From positions 1-64,000 of the forward strand of contig NZ_LQOX01000115.1 of assembly GCF_002102175.1 (NCBI RefSeq): a DNA stretch of 64,000 nucleotides, written 5' to 3'. The position numbers and the translations under genes are program-made. Shown here in pieces: positions 27,706-36,038 of the stretch; position 1 is the first letter of the stretch, and each line of letters starts with the position of its first letter. The notes under the pieces were generated by a model. That model did no database searches and was not told where the DNA came from. It saw nothing but the letters and a program-made list of their open reading frames with translations. This DNA is from Mycobacterium gastri (GTDB taxonomy: Bacteria > Actinomycetota > Actinomycetes > Mycobacteriales > Mycobacteriaceae).

Positions 27706-29949
27706 GTGGCCGGCGACGTCAGCTACATCCGCACCGACGCCGACCTGCCGCCCGTCGCCGTCGTCGACCGCTCCCCGATCACCCTGAAGCACAAGATCTT
27801 CATCGCCGTCGTCGCCGTAATCGGCGCGGTCGCCTGGGGGATCATCGCGTTCGCCCGCGGCGAAACGGTCAACGCGGTGTGGCTGGTGGTCGCCGCGGCC
27901 TGCACCTACGTCATCGCGTTTCGGTTCTATGCCCGGTTGATCGAGGCGAAGATCGTCGCGCCGCGCGACGATCATGCCACCCCGGCCGAATACCTCGACG
28001 ACGGTATGGACTACGTGCCGACCGATCGGCGGGTGGTGTTCGGCCACCATTTCGCCGCCATCGCCGGGGCCGGGCCGCTGGTGGGTCCGGTGCTGGCGGC
28101 CCAGATGGGTTATCTGCCCAGCACGCTGTGGATCGTGCTCGGAGCGGTGTTCGCCGGCTGTGTGCACGACTACCTGGTGTTGTGGATCTCCACCCGGCGC
28201 CGCGGCCGTTCCCTGGGGCAGATGGTTCGCGACGAGCTCGGCGCCACCGCCGGCGTGGCCGCCCTCATCGGGGTACCGGTCATCATCGTGATCGTCATCG
28301 CCGTGCTGGCACTGGTGGTGGTGCGCGCTCTTGCGCAAAGCCCGTGGGGTGTCTTCTCGATTGCCATGACCATCCCCATCGCCCTGTTCATGGGCTGTTA
28401 TCTGCGGTTCCTACGGCCCGGGCGGGTCGCGGAAGTGTCGATCATCGGGGTGGCGTTACTGTTGCTCGCCGTCGCCTCCGGCGATTGGGTCGCCCAGACT
28501 TCTTGGGGCGCGCGGTGGTTCAGCATGTCGCCGGTCACGCTGTCGTGGCTGCTGATCTGCTACGGCTTTGCGGCGTCGGTGCTGCCGGTGTGGTTGCTGC
28601 TCGCGCCGCGCGATTACCTGTCGACGTTCATGAAGGTGGGCACCATCGTGCTGCTGGCCGCGGCCGTGTGCGTGGTTCGCCCGGTCATCGTGGCACCGGC
28701 CGTGTCGCGGTTCGCCGGCGCCGGCGACGGGCCGGTGTTCGCGGGTTCGCTGTTCCCCTTTTTGTTCGTCACCATCGCGTGCGGGGCACTGTCCGGATTC
28801 CACTCGCTGATCTGCTCGGGAACAACGCCGAAAATGCTGGAGAAGGAAGGCCAGATGCGCCTGATCGGCTACGGCGGCATGATCACCGAGTCGTTCGTGG
28901 CGGTCATCGCGCTGCTCACCGCATCGATTCTGGATCAGCATCTGTACTTCGTGCTCAACGCCCCGGCCGCCCAGACCGGCGGCACCGCGGCCGGCGCCGC
29001 GCACTACGTCAACGGGCTAGGGTTGGGCGGGAACCCGGTCACCGCGGATCAGGTCAGCGGCGCCGCGGCCAGCGTGGGCGAGCGCTCGATCGTGTCCCGC
29101 ACCGGCGGGGCGCCGACGCTGGCCTTCGGCATGTCCGAAATGCTGCACCACGTGTTCGCCGGCGCGAATCTCAAGGCATTCTGGTACCACTTCGCGATCA
29201 TGTTCGAGGCGCTGTTCATCCTGACCACCGTCGACGCCGGCACCCGCGCCGCGCGTTTCATGGTCTCCGACGCGTTAAGCAACCTCGGTGGGCCGCTGCG
29301 CAGGCTGCAGAATCCGAGCTGGCGCCCGGGCGTATGGGTGTGCAGCCTGGCGGTGGTCGCCGCCTGGGGCAGTACCCTGCTGCTCGGCGTCACCGATCCC
29401 TTGGGTGGTATCAACACGCTGTTCCCTTTGTTCGGCATCGCCAACCAGTTGCTGGCGGCCATCTCGCTGACGGTGATCACCGTCGTGGTCATCAAGAAGG
29501 GCCGCCTGAAGTGGGCCTGGATACCAGGGGTGCCGCTGCTGTGGGATCTGGCCGTCACGCTGACGGCGTCGTGGCAGAAGGTGTTTTCGGCCGACCCCGC
29601 TGTCGGCTACTGGACTCAGCATTACCAGTATCTTGCGGCCAGAAACGCCGGCAAGACGGCGTTCGGTTCGGCGGCCAATGCCGGCCAGCTCGATGACGTC
29701 ATCAGAAACACGTTTGTCCAGGGCACTTTGTCGATCGTCTTCGCGACGGTCGTCGTGGTGGTGTTTGCCGCCGGGGTTATCGAGGCGCACAAGGCAATTC
29801 GTGGAGCGGGCCGGCCGTTGACCGAGGACGACCCGGTGCCGTCGAAGTTGTTCGCGCCCGCCGGCCTCATTCCGACGGCCGCGGAACGCGAACTGCAACG
29901 CAGATGGAACGAGCTGTCGGGACCTGCCAGATTTCCTGACGTTCGGTGA
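27706..29949 (+). CDS. cstA: Carbon starvation protein CstA (peptide/pyruvate transporter)
   Basis: 747 residues from the GTG at 27706, with GGGAGG 5-10 nt upstream. Many membrane helices are evident. The conserved CstA stretches DDGMDYVPTDRRVVFGHHFAAIAGAGPLVGP, HDYLVLWISTRRRGRSLGQ, SGTTPKMLEKEGQMRLIGYGGM and DPLGGINTLFPLFGIANQLLAA (split here only for display) are complete. Family members import peptides or pyruvate under starvation. A much longer upstream frame is the shadow of the opposite-strand AAA+ gene. Confidence 0.92.
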   Translation: MAGDVSYIRTDADLPPVAVVDRSPITLKHKIFIAVVAVIGAVAWGIIAFARGETVNAVWLVVAAACTYVIAFRFYARLIEAKIVAPRDDHATPAEYLDDGMDYVPTDRRVVFGHHFAAIAGAGPLVGPVLAAQMGYLPSTLWIVLGAVFAGCVHDYLVLWISTRRRGRSLGQMVRDELGATAGVAALIGVPVIIVIVIAVLALVVVRALAQSPWGVFSIAMTIPIALFMGCYLRFLRPGRVAEVSIIGVALLLLAVASGDWVAQTSWGARWFSMSPVTLSWLLICYGFAASVLPVWLLLAPRDYLSTFMKVGTIVLLAAAVCVVRPVIVAPAVSRFAGAGDGPVFAGSLFPFLFVTIACGALSGFHSLICSGTTPKMLEKEGQMRLIGYGGMITESFVAVIALLTASILDQHLYFVLNAPAAQTGGTAAGAAHYVNGLGLGGNPVTADQVSGAAASVGERSIVSRTGGAPTLAFGMSEMLHHVFAGANLKAFWYHFAIMFEALFILTTVDAGTRAARFMVSDALSNLGGPLRRLQNPSWRPGVWVCSLAVVAAWGSTLLLGVTDPLGGINTLFPLFGIANQLLAAISLTVITVVVIKKGRLKWAWIPGVPLLWDLAVTLTASWQKVFSADPAVGYWTQHYQYLAARNAGKTAFGSAANAGQLDDVIRNTFVQGTLSIVFATVVVVVFAAGVIEAHKAIRGAGRPLTEDDPVPSKLFAPAGLIPTAAERELQRRWNELSGPARFPDVR

Positions 29950-30079
29950 CTCCGAGTCCGGACCGGATCAAAGCTGCCGCGTCCTCCCTATGGCGAGCAG
30001 CCCGCCGTCGTCACTGACGGCACGCCGGAGACCGCAGGTAGTGCCGAACTACCTGACATCGGGCCTAAAATTGGGCGCG

Positions 30080-31606
30080 ATGAGAGTCGGTATCGACTTC
30101 GGCACCACGCACACCGTCGCTGCAGTCGTCGACAGAGGCAACTACCCCGTCGTTTCCTTCGACGGGGTGGAGGCATGGCCGTCGCTGATCGCGGCGAACG
30201 AGGCGGGAAAGATCCGGTTCGGGCTGGACGCCGCCGCCGTGCGCCGCGAGCCAGGATGGTCGGTGCTGCGCTCGTTCAAACGTCTGCTCAACGACGCCGG
30301 ACCGCACACCGAGGTGAACCTGGCCGGCCACGATTACCCGCTGGCCGAGCTGCTCACCGGCTACCTTTCCCAGTTCAAAAATGATCTCTGCCATCGCTCC
30401 AACGCCGGCCTCGAGCCCGGTGAACCGATCGAGGCGGCGATCAGCGTCCCGGCCAATGCGTCCAGCGCACAACGCTTTATGACGCTGGACGCCTTTCTCG
30501 CGGCGGGTTTTCACGTCGTGGCAATGCTGAACGAACCGTCCGCGGCCAGCCTCGAGTATGCCCACCGGTACCGCTCCACCATCACCGCCAAACGCGAATA
30601 CGTCCTGATCTACGACCTGGGCGGCGGCACCTTCGACGCCTCGCTGCTGAAAATGGCGGGACAGGTCAACGAAGTCGTCGTCAGCGAGGGCATCCAGCGG
30701 CTCGGTGGCGACGACTTCGACCAGGCGATCCTGACGCTAGTCGTGTCCGGGGCGAAGCTGCCGGCGGCGGCCGGAGCATCCGAGCTGCTGCGGGAGGAGT
30801 GCGCCGTCCGCAAGGAGGCCATCGGGCCGCAGACCCGCCGCTTCCTGGTGGACCTGACGGTGGTCGACGGGATCGACCGGCCGCCGTACGCCTGCGGCAT
30901 TGACGACGTGTACGCGGCCTGCGCGCCGCTCGTCGACAAGACCATGGACGTGCTCTCGCGCGTGCTGCGCGACCCGGTGGCAACCGGAAGCGGCGTCGCC
31001 TGGTCCGAGGTGGCAGGCATCTACCTGGTGGGCGGGGCCGGCAGCTTCCCGCTGATTTCTCGGATGCTGCGCGCCACCTTCGGGGACAAACGCGTGAAAC
31101 GCTCGCCGCACCCGTTTGCCGCGACGGCCATCGGACTGGCCGTCTTTCTCGACACGAAAGCGAATTTCCAGTTATCCGAACACTTTTCGCGGCATTTCGG
31201 CGTCTTCCGCGAGGCGCGGGCCGGCGCTGACGTGGTGTTCGACCCGATTGTGCCCAAGGACGCCTCGCTTCCCGCCGACGGGCATTCGCCGCTGGTCATC
31301 AGGCGAACCTATCGGGCGGCCCACAACATCGGACATTTCCGGTTCGTGGAGTGCAGCCGCCTGGTCGACGGCCGTCCCGACGGGGACGTGACGCCCTACG
31401 ATCCCGTCTACTTCCCCTTCGACCCCGCCCTGCGTGACCACCACGACCTTGGGCGGCAACCCGTCGGCCGCTGCAATGACGGGCCCGACGTCGAGGAACG
31501 CTACGTCGTCGCCCCCGGCGGCGCGGTGGAAGTGACGCTGACGACCAAGCCCACCGGCTTCAAGCGCACCTTCCGGCTGGAACGACGCTTGCCGGCTGCG
31601 ATCTGA
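30080..31606 (+). CDS. Hsp70/DnaK-like ATPase domain protein
   Basis: 508 residues starting MRVGIDFGTTHTVAAV, the actin/Hsp70 phosphate-1 loop. Phosphate-2 LIYDLGGGTFDASLL is at about 174-188 and the adenosine loop GIYLVGGAGSFPLISRML near 310. The region after about 370 is not a normal substrate-binding domain and lacks an EEVD-type tail, so this is an Hsp70-like protein rather than DnaK. It lies 8 nt before a nitroreductase gene, suggesting an operon. Role unknown. Confidence 0.82.
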   Translation: MRVGIDFGTTHTVAAVVDRGNYPVVSFDGVEAWPSLIAANEAGKIRFGLDAAAVRREPGWSVLRSFKRLLNDAGPHTEVNLAGHDYPLAELLTGYLSQFKNDLCHRSNAGLEPGEPIEAAISVPANASSAQRFMTLDAFLAAGFHVVAMLNEPSAASLEYAHRYRSTITAKREYVLIYDLGGGTFDASLLKMAGQVNEVVVSEGIQRLGGDDFDQAILTLVVSGAKLPAAAGASELLREECAVRKEAIGPQTRRFLVDLTVVDGIDRPPYACGIDDVYAACAPLVDKTMDVLSRVLRDPVATGSGVAWSEVAGIYLVGGAGSFPLISRMLRATFGDKRVKRSPHPFAATAIGLAVFLDTKANFQLSEHFSRHFGVFREARAGADVVFDPIVPKDASLPADGHSPLVIRRTYRAAHNIGHFRFVECSRLVDGRPDGDVTPYDPVYFPFDPALRDHHDLGRQPVGRCNDGPDVEERYVVAPGGAVEVTLTTKPTGFKRTFRLERRLPAAI

Positions 31607-31614
31607 GCGCGGCC

Positions 31615-32280
31615 ATGGACCTGTACGAGGTCATGCGAACGACGTTCGCGGCGCGCGAGTTCACCGACGACCCGCTGCCCGACGAGGTGTTGGGCCGCAT
31701 CTTCGACAATGCCCGGTTCGCGCCCAGCGGCGGCAACCGACAAGGCGCCCACGTCACCGTGGTGCGCGACGCCGACGTCCGTCGTCGGCTTGCCGAACTG
31801 GGCATCCCGGCCGCCCGCCGCTACCTCGCCCAACTGGCGGCCGGTGAAAACCCGTGGAACTCCATTCATCCCAGCGATGTGCCGCAGGAGGTTGTCGACA
31901 GCACCGAAGTTCCGCACGCATTCGTTGCCTCGGTTACGAAAGCGCCTGTGGTACTGGTGGTTTCCGTGGACCTGGAGGTGGTCGCGGCGCTGGATCGGGA
32001 CCTGGACCGGGTCGGTATCGCCGCCGGCGCGTCGGTGTATCCATTGGTGTGCAACATCCTGCTGGCCGCTCGAAACGAGGGCTACGGCGGCACCATCACC
32101 ACCATGGCGATCGCCGGGGAGGAGCAGGTCCGCGCATTGCTGGGCATTCCCGGCACCCACGCGGTCGCCGCGATCGTGCCGCTCGGCAGGCCCTCCCGCC
32201 AGCTGACGAAGCTGCGCCGCCGGCCGGTTGCCGAGTTCGTCACCCGGGAGCGCTTCGGCGGCCCGGCATTCGACAGCTAA
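31615..32280 (+). CDS. Nitroreductase family protein
   Basis: 221 residues. The FMN-binding motif FAAREFTDDPLPDEVL at about 9-24, the ARFAPSGGNRQ loop at about 33-43, and GYGGTITT at about 157 are characteristic. The protein lacks an obvious second cofactor domain. Tightly coupled to the Hsp70-like gene. Likely NAD(P)H-dependent reduction of an unknown acceptor. Confidence 0.8.
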   Translation: MDLYEVMRTTFAAREFTDDPLPDEVLGRIFDNARFAPSGGNRQGAHVTVVRDADVRRRLAELGIPAARRYLAQLAAGENPWNSIHPSDVPQEVVDSTEVPHAFVASVTKAPVVLVVSVDLEVVAALDRDLDRVGIAAGASVYPLVCNILLAARNEGYGGTITTMAIAGEEQVRALLGIPGTHAVAAIVPLGRPSRQLTKLRRRPVAEFVTRERFGGPAFDS

Positions 32281-32298
32281 GGGCTAAGTTACGGCGCC

Positions 32299-32763
32299 TC
32301 AGTCGATGGCGTCGCGATAGATGTCCAACAGCCGAAACCTGGTGGCATCGAGATACTCTCCGAGTACGGCAATGACACGCTTTTGCAGTTCGTAGCCGAG
32401 TTCGTGATCCTCTTCGCATTTCTGGCGCAGGCACTTGCCGTCGAAGACAATCGCCCGCGTCAGTTCCGCCGCGCGCGCATCGAATCGCCAGTGGTAGGGC
32501 GGCACCAACCACGACCATCCGAAAATGTCGCCGTCGCCGAGTGTCTGCACAACCAGGCTGCCGTGGCCGGGAGCAGACGTTTCGAGCGCGATCTTGCCGG
32601 CTCGAATCAGGTAGAAGTGATCAGCGTGCTCACCTTCGCGGCAGATCAGCTCGCCGGCGTTGAAGCGCACGTTCGCCGCACACCCGACCGCCAACTGCAG
32701 ATAACGAGGGTCCATCCCGCTGAAGAACCGATGCCCGGCCAGCACGCCTTCGAGGGTCCGCAC
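32299..32763 (-). CDS. Stand-alone cyclic-nucleotide-binding protein
   Basis: 154 residues, starting at GTG 32763. One Crp-like cNMP-binding beta-roll (FNAGELICREGEHADHFYLIRAGKIALE, GDGDIFGWSWLVPPYHW) fills the protein, with no DNA-binding domain behind it. The phosphate-cassette arginine is replaced by other residues (DARAAELTRAIVFDG follows), so cAMP binding is uncertain. It lies 27 nt after the WS/DGAT gene on the same strand. Similar small proteins exist in M. tuberculosis. Confidence 0.75.
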   Translation of the reverse strand: MRTLEGVLAGHRFFSGMDPRYLQLAVGCAANVRFNAGELICREGEHADHFYLIRAGKIALETSAPGHGSLVVQTLGDGDIFGWSWLVPPYHWRFDARAAELTRAIVFDGKCLRQKCEEDHELGYELQKRVIAVLGEYLDATRFRLLDIYRDAID

Positions 32764-32790
32764 TGTGAATTCCTTTCGTTGGTGCCCAGT

Positions 32791-34173
32791 TCACGCCACG
32801 ATCCCGGCGGCTTCCTCCAGTTGCGTCAGCGCGGGCTCGATCGCGTCGGCGAGTTCGTCGATATCGTCGGCGACCTCCGGGGTGGTGACGAAACCGAAAT
32901 CAATGGACCCGCGGTAGCTGAAGCAGGTGACGTTCAGGCCCACCTCCATGGTCAGGGGGCCGATCGGTATCAGGCTTTCCACCACCGCGCCGGCCAGGTA
33001 GATCGGGAAGTCGGGCCCGGGAACGTTGGAGACGACGAGATTTATCGGGGCGACGCGGCCGCCGAGATGGCTGGCGGTGTATGCCCGGACGGCCAGAGCC
33101 AGCAGGCCCGGCGGCGTCGTATCGGTCAGGCCCATGATCTGATGGGCGGTGAGAGCCTTGGCCATCTCCTTGGCGCCCCGGGAATTTCGGTAGATGGTGT
33201 TCAGCCGCTCCGCGACATCGGCGACGTCGGTGGCCAGGCTCATCGTCATCGACGCGATCTGGTTGGCGGACTGCGAGTCGTCGCGGTGCGTCGAGATCGG
33301 AATCTGGGCGATCAGCGGCCGCTCGGGCAGCTCCCCACGCTCCTCGAGGTAGCCCCGGAGGGCACCCGAAACCATCGCCATCACAACGTCATTCAGCTTC
33401 ACACCGAAGGCCTGCTTGACGGCCTTCACCCGCTCCAGCGGTACCCGGGTGAACGCGACCCGCCGCTCGGGCGTGAGGTCGGCGTTGAACCGGGTGGTCG
33501 GGGCCTGGAAGAAATGCGGCGGTTTGTTGGCCAGTCGCCGCACGGCCAGCTGCTGAACCAGCGTCTGCTGCAGGATCCGCGCCAACCGGTAGGGGGTCGC
33601 GACGGTGACGTTGAACATGGCGCCCAGCGCACGCCGCTCGAAACGCGGCATGCCGGCGCCCGACGACTCCTGGACCCCGACGGCCGGTGGCCGCGGTTCC
33701 GGCGTGACGTCCAGCATGATCTCACTCAGGCCGACGCCCGACACCCCGTCGATGAGGGCGTGATGGATCTTGGTCAGGGCCGCGGCACGACCGCCCTCCA
33801 GACCCTCGATGAACCACATTTCCCACAGGGGTCTGCTGCGCTCCAGCGGATAGGGCATGAGGCGGCCGACAAGCTCCTCCAACTCGCGGCGTCCGCCCGG
33901 CGAGGGCACCGCGACGCGCCGGATGTGATAGTCGATGTCGAGCTTGGTGTCCTCGACCCACCATGGCCGGTCCAGGCCAAGGGGCGCGCCGGCGACCCGG
34001 CACCGCAGCAACGGCAGCTCCGGAAGTCGGGCAGCCATGAGGTCTTTGACCACATCGAAACTGAAGTTGGGCGTCTCGGCGGGATTACAGATCGCCAGAC
34101 CGCCGATGTGCATTGGGCAGGTATGGGTCTCGGCGAACCAGAACGCCGCGTCCAGAGCGGACAACCGCCTCAC
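32791..34173 (-). CDS. WS/DGAT wax ester synthase / triacylglycerol synthase
   Basis: 460 residues. The catalytic motif HHxxxDG reads [12 protein letters not shown] (His137, His138, Asp142). Other family motifs: [27 protein letters not shown] and [19 protein letters not shown]; the latter is near residue 370. It transfers acyl groups from acyl-CoA to diacylglycerol or alcohols. It starts at GTG 34173. It is in an apparent operon with the cNMP-binding protein. A fadD relic lies directly upstream on the same strand. Confidence 0.9.
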   Translation of the reverse strand: MRRLSALDAAFWFAETHTCPMHIGGLAICNPAETPNFSFDVVKDLMAARLPELPLLRCRVAGAPLGLDRPWWVEDTKLDIDYHIRRVAVPSPGGRRELEELVGRLMPYPLERSRPLWEMWFIEGLEGGRAAALTKIHHALIDGVSGVGLSEIMLDVTPEPRPPAVGVQESSGAGMPRFERRALGAMFNVTVATPYRLARILQQTLVQQLAVRRLANKPPHFFQAPTTRFNADLTPERRVAFTRVPLERVKAVKQAFGVKLNDVVMAMVSGALRGYLEERGELPERPLIAQIPISTHRDDSQSANQIASMTMSLATDVADVAERLNTIYRNSRGAKEMAKALTAHQIMGLTDTTPPGLLALAVRAYTASHLGGRVAPINLVVSNVPGPDFPIYLAGAVVESLIPIGPLTMEVGLNVTCFSYRGSIDFGFVTTPEVADDIDELADAIEPALTQLEEAAGIVA

Positions 34174-34224
34174 GACGACAGCGTAGAGCGTCGCGGGCCA
34201 GGCAACCTCGAAAACACCCCATCC

Positions 34225-34320
34225 GCCGACATTGGTTGACGTTGATCGGGACCGCGCACGCCTTGAACGCCCCGCAGAACGCGTCCACCCACTCGATGCA
34301 GTTCATCGTCGCGGCACCGC
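34225..34320 (-). pseudogene. Possible fadD (acyl-CoA ligase) fragment
   Basis: On the minus strand a short stretch reads [24 protein letters not shown], which resembles the conserved segment of acyl-CoA synthetases (EYxEAxLAAxKxRAVPVNVN). In-frame stops and unrelated sequence flank it. About 30 residues remain, so the assignment is tentative. It would have been co-directional with the WS/DGAT gene. The rest of the 34174-34592 gap holds an inverted repeat (CTGCTGCGA/TCGCAGCAG, 34473-34506) and no gene. Confidence 0.35.
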
Positions 34321-34592
34321 GTTACTCGCGGTCCCCGGTGACGGCAGTTGATCCCCGAGGGCGCGCTGGCGACCGGGAAGAAGGCGGCCGAGACGATCAT
34401 TGACGATCTTGCGGGCGCACGCTAGCGCGAGGCGCCGCAGGAAGCGGCGGCGGCGCAGCGTCGAACGTGCAACTGCTGCGAGATTTCGCACGAAAATTCG
34501 CAGCAGCCTCACGCTCGGCGGAATACCCGCCGAAGCCGCCGCAGCCTGCCGCGTTATGCCAAGGTTGTCTCGATGGAAAGGAGACATTCTCA

Positions 34593-35423
34593 ATGTCCAC
34601 ATGGCTTATCACCGGCTGCTCGAGCGGGCTCGGGCGGGCGCTCGCCGAAGTCGCTATCGACACCGGCCACAACGTCGTCGTCACCGCACGTGACGTCACC
34701 ACGGTCGCCGAGCTGGCCGAGGCAACGCCCGACCGGGTGCTGGCCGTGGCTCTCGACGTCACCAAACCCGACCAGGTCAGCTCCGCGGTGCGCGCGGCCG
34801 AAAAGCGGTTCGGCGGTGTCGACGTGCTGGTCAACAACGCCGGCTACGGATACCGCTCCGCGGTCGAAGAGGGCGACGACGCCGACATCCGCGCCCTGTT
34901 CGAGACACATTTCTTCGGCAGCGTCGCGATGATCAAAGCCGTACTACCGGGCATGCGGGCCGCCCGCTCCGGTTCGATCGTGAACATCTCCTCGATCACC
35001 GTTCAGCTGACCCCGGTGGCCTCCGGCTACTACTCCGCGGCAAAGGCCGCCCTCGAGGGCATGAGCGGGGCGCTGCGCGGTGAGCTTGCGCCCCTTGGTA
35101 TTTCGGTCATCGTCGTCGAACCCGGGGCATTTCGCACCGACTTCGCCGGCCGCTCGCTGACCCAGTCGGCCACGGTTATCGACGACTACGCCGCCACCGC
35201 CGGGCAACGCCGCATCGAAAACGACACCATGCACGGCAACCAACAGGGCGACCCCGCCAAGGCTGCGGCGGCGATCATCACGGCCGTCGAGTCACCCAAG
35301 CCGCCAGGGTTCTTGCTGCTCGGGCCCGACGCGCTGATGGCCTATCGCTACATCGCCGACACCCGTGCCAACGAGATCGCCGAGTGGGAAGAGCTCACCG
35401 CCGGTACCAATCTCGACTCCTGA
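34593..35423 (+). CDS. Short-chain dehydrogenase/reductase
   Basis: 276 residues from the ATG at 34593 (GGAGA about 10 nt upstream). Motifs are TGCSSGLGRALAE, LVNNAGYGYR, ISSI with the catalytic Ser, and the YYSAAKAALEG active site. The GAFRTDFAGRSL segment and the C-terminal PPGFLLLGPDAL tail match the oxidoreductase subgroup common in actinobacteria. Substrate unknown. Its 3' end faces the cyclase pseudogene. Confidence 0.85.
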   Translation: MSTWLITGCSSGLGRALAEVAIDTGHNVVVTARDVTTVAELAEATPDRVLAVALDVTKPDQVSSAVRAAEKRFGGVDVLVNNAGYGYRSAVEEGDDADIRALFETHFFGSVAMIKAVLPGMRAARSGSIVNISSITVQLTPVASGYYSAAKAALEGMSGALRGELAPLGISVIVVEPGAFRTDFAGRSLTQSATVIDDYAATAGQRRIENDTMHGNQQGDPAKAAAAIITAVESPKPPGFLLLGPDALMAYRYIADTRANEIAEWEELTAGTNLDS

Positions 35424-35430
35424 AAGACGA

Positions 35431-35921
35431 TCACTGCGACGTGGCCCGCCGCACGGCATACAGCCGAACCTCGCCGTGAATCCCCCTGAGATGGCGGGCC
35501 CCGACGAACGACCATCGAGGCCCGGCGCGTCGCCCATCGCCTCGGTCTCGAACGAATGTCGCAGCACCAGCCGCAACAAATCGTCGACCATCGGGCCAAG
35601 CAGCGGCTCGGCCTGTTGCGTCAGGTGTTCGAAGGCCTTCGCCAGGTCGAGCTCGGTGGCGCCCGGGCTCAGCGATGCCTGCAGGGCGGCCCGGCGCAGC
35701 GCCACCGCCGGGCCGGTGAGGCCCTCGACCAGTAGTCTCACGATCAATCCGACCCGTGCCGGATCCAAACCCAGGTCGACCAGCCGCACGGCGTTGAGCA
35801 CCGCCTCCGCGTCGGCGCGTGACCGCAGCGGCGAATCGGCACGCTCCTGACGCGCCCGGCCGCCGAGGTGATCGAGCAACCCCAACGACTCGACGTCGGT
35901 GTTGTCCGGCTCTGCTGACAC
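35431..35921 (-). pseudogene. Class III adenylate cyclase pseudogene, catalytic core deleted
   Basis: The N-terminal regulatory part of a Rv1264-like cyclase is recognisable: LGLLDHLGGRARQERAD, then LVDLGLDPARVGLIVRLLVEGL, GATELDLAKAFEHL and PLLGPMVDDLLRLVLRHSFETEA. About 50-60 residues are missing after QERAD. After ETEAM the reading jumps directly to GDAP and, in another frame, RWSFVGARHLRGIHGEVRLYAVRRATSQ-stop (35431), the extreme C-terminus of the cyclase domain. The whole metal- and ATP-binding core is gone and the join is frameshifted. The product cannot make cAMP. Confidence 0.8.
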
Positions 35922-36038
35922 CGCGTCAACCTACAACAAGCTAGGGCCTTCCGACCCTCGTTATGCCCCCCCGCAGACCCCTAGCATCGGCTCATTCGGG
36001 AGACCCACAATGCGCTTCCCCGAGTCGAGGACCCGACC

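Noticed and set aside
27610..28338. Upstream extension of the GNAT-AAA+ gene over cstA
   Set aside because: The extension is the complement of the cstA coding sequence; the GNAT domain starts cleanly at 27609.
32383..34239. Long plus-strand frame opposite the WS/DGAT gene
   Set aside because: Complement of a gene with all catalytic motifs; translation is low-complexity.
29950..36038. DosR boxes near the nitroreductase, cNMP, WS/DGAT and AdhE genes
   Set aside because: These gene types recall the dormancy regulon, but no GGGACT...AGTCCC palindrome was found in the gaps.
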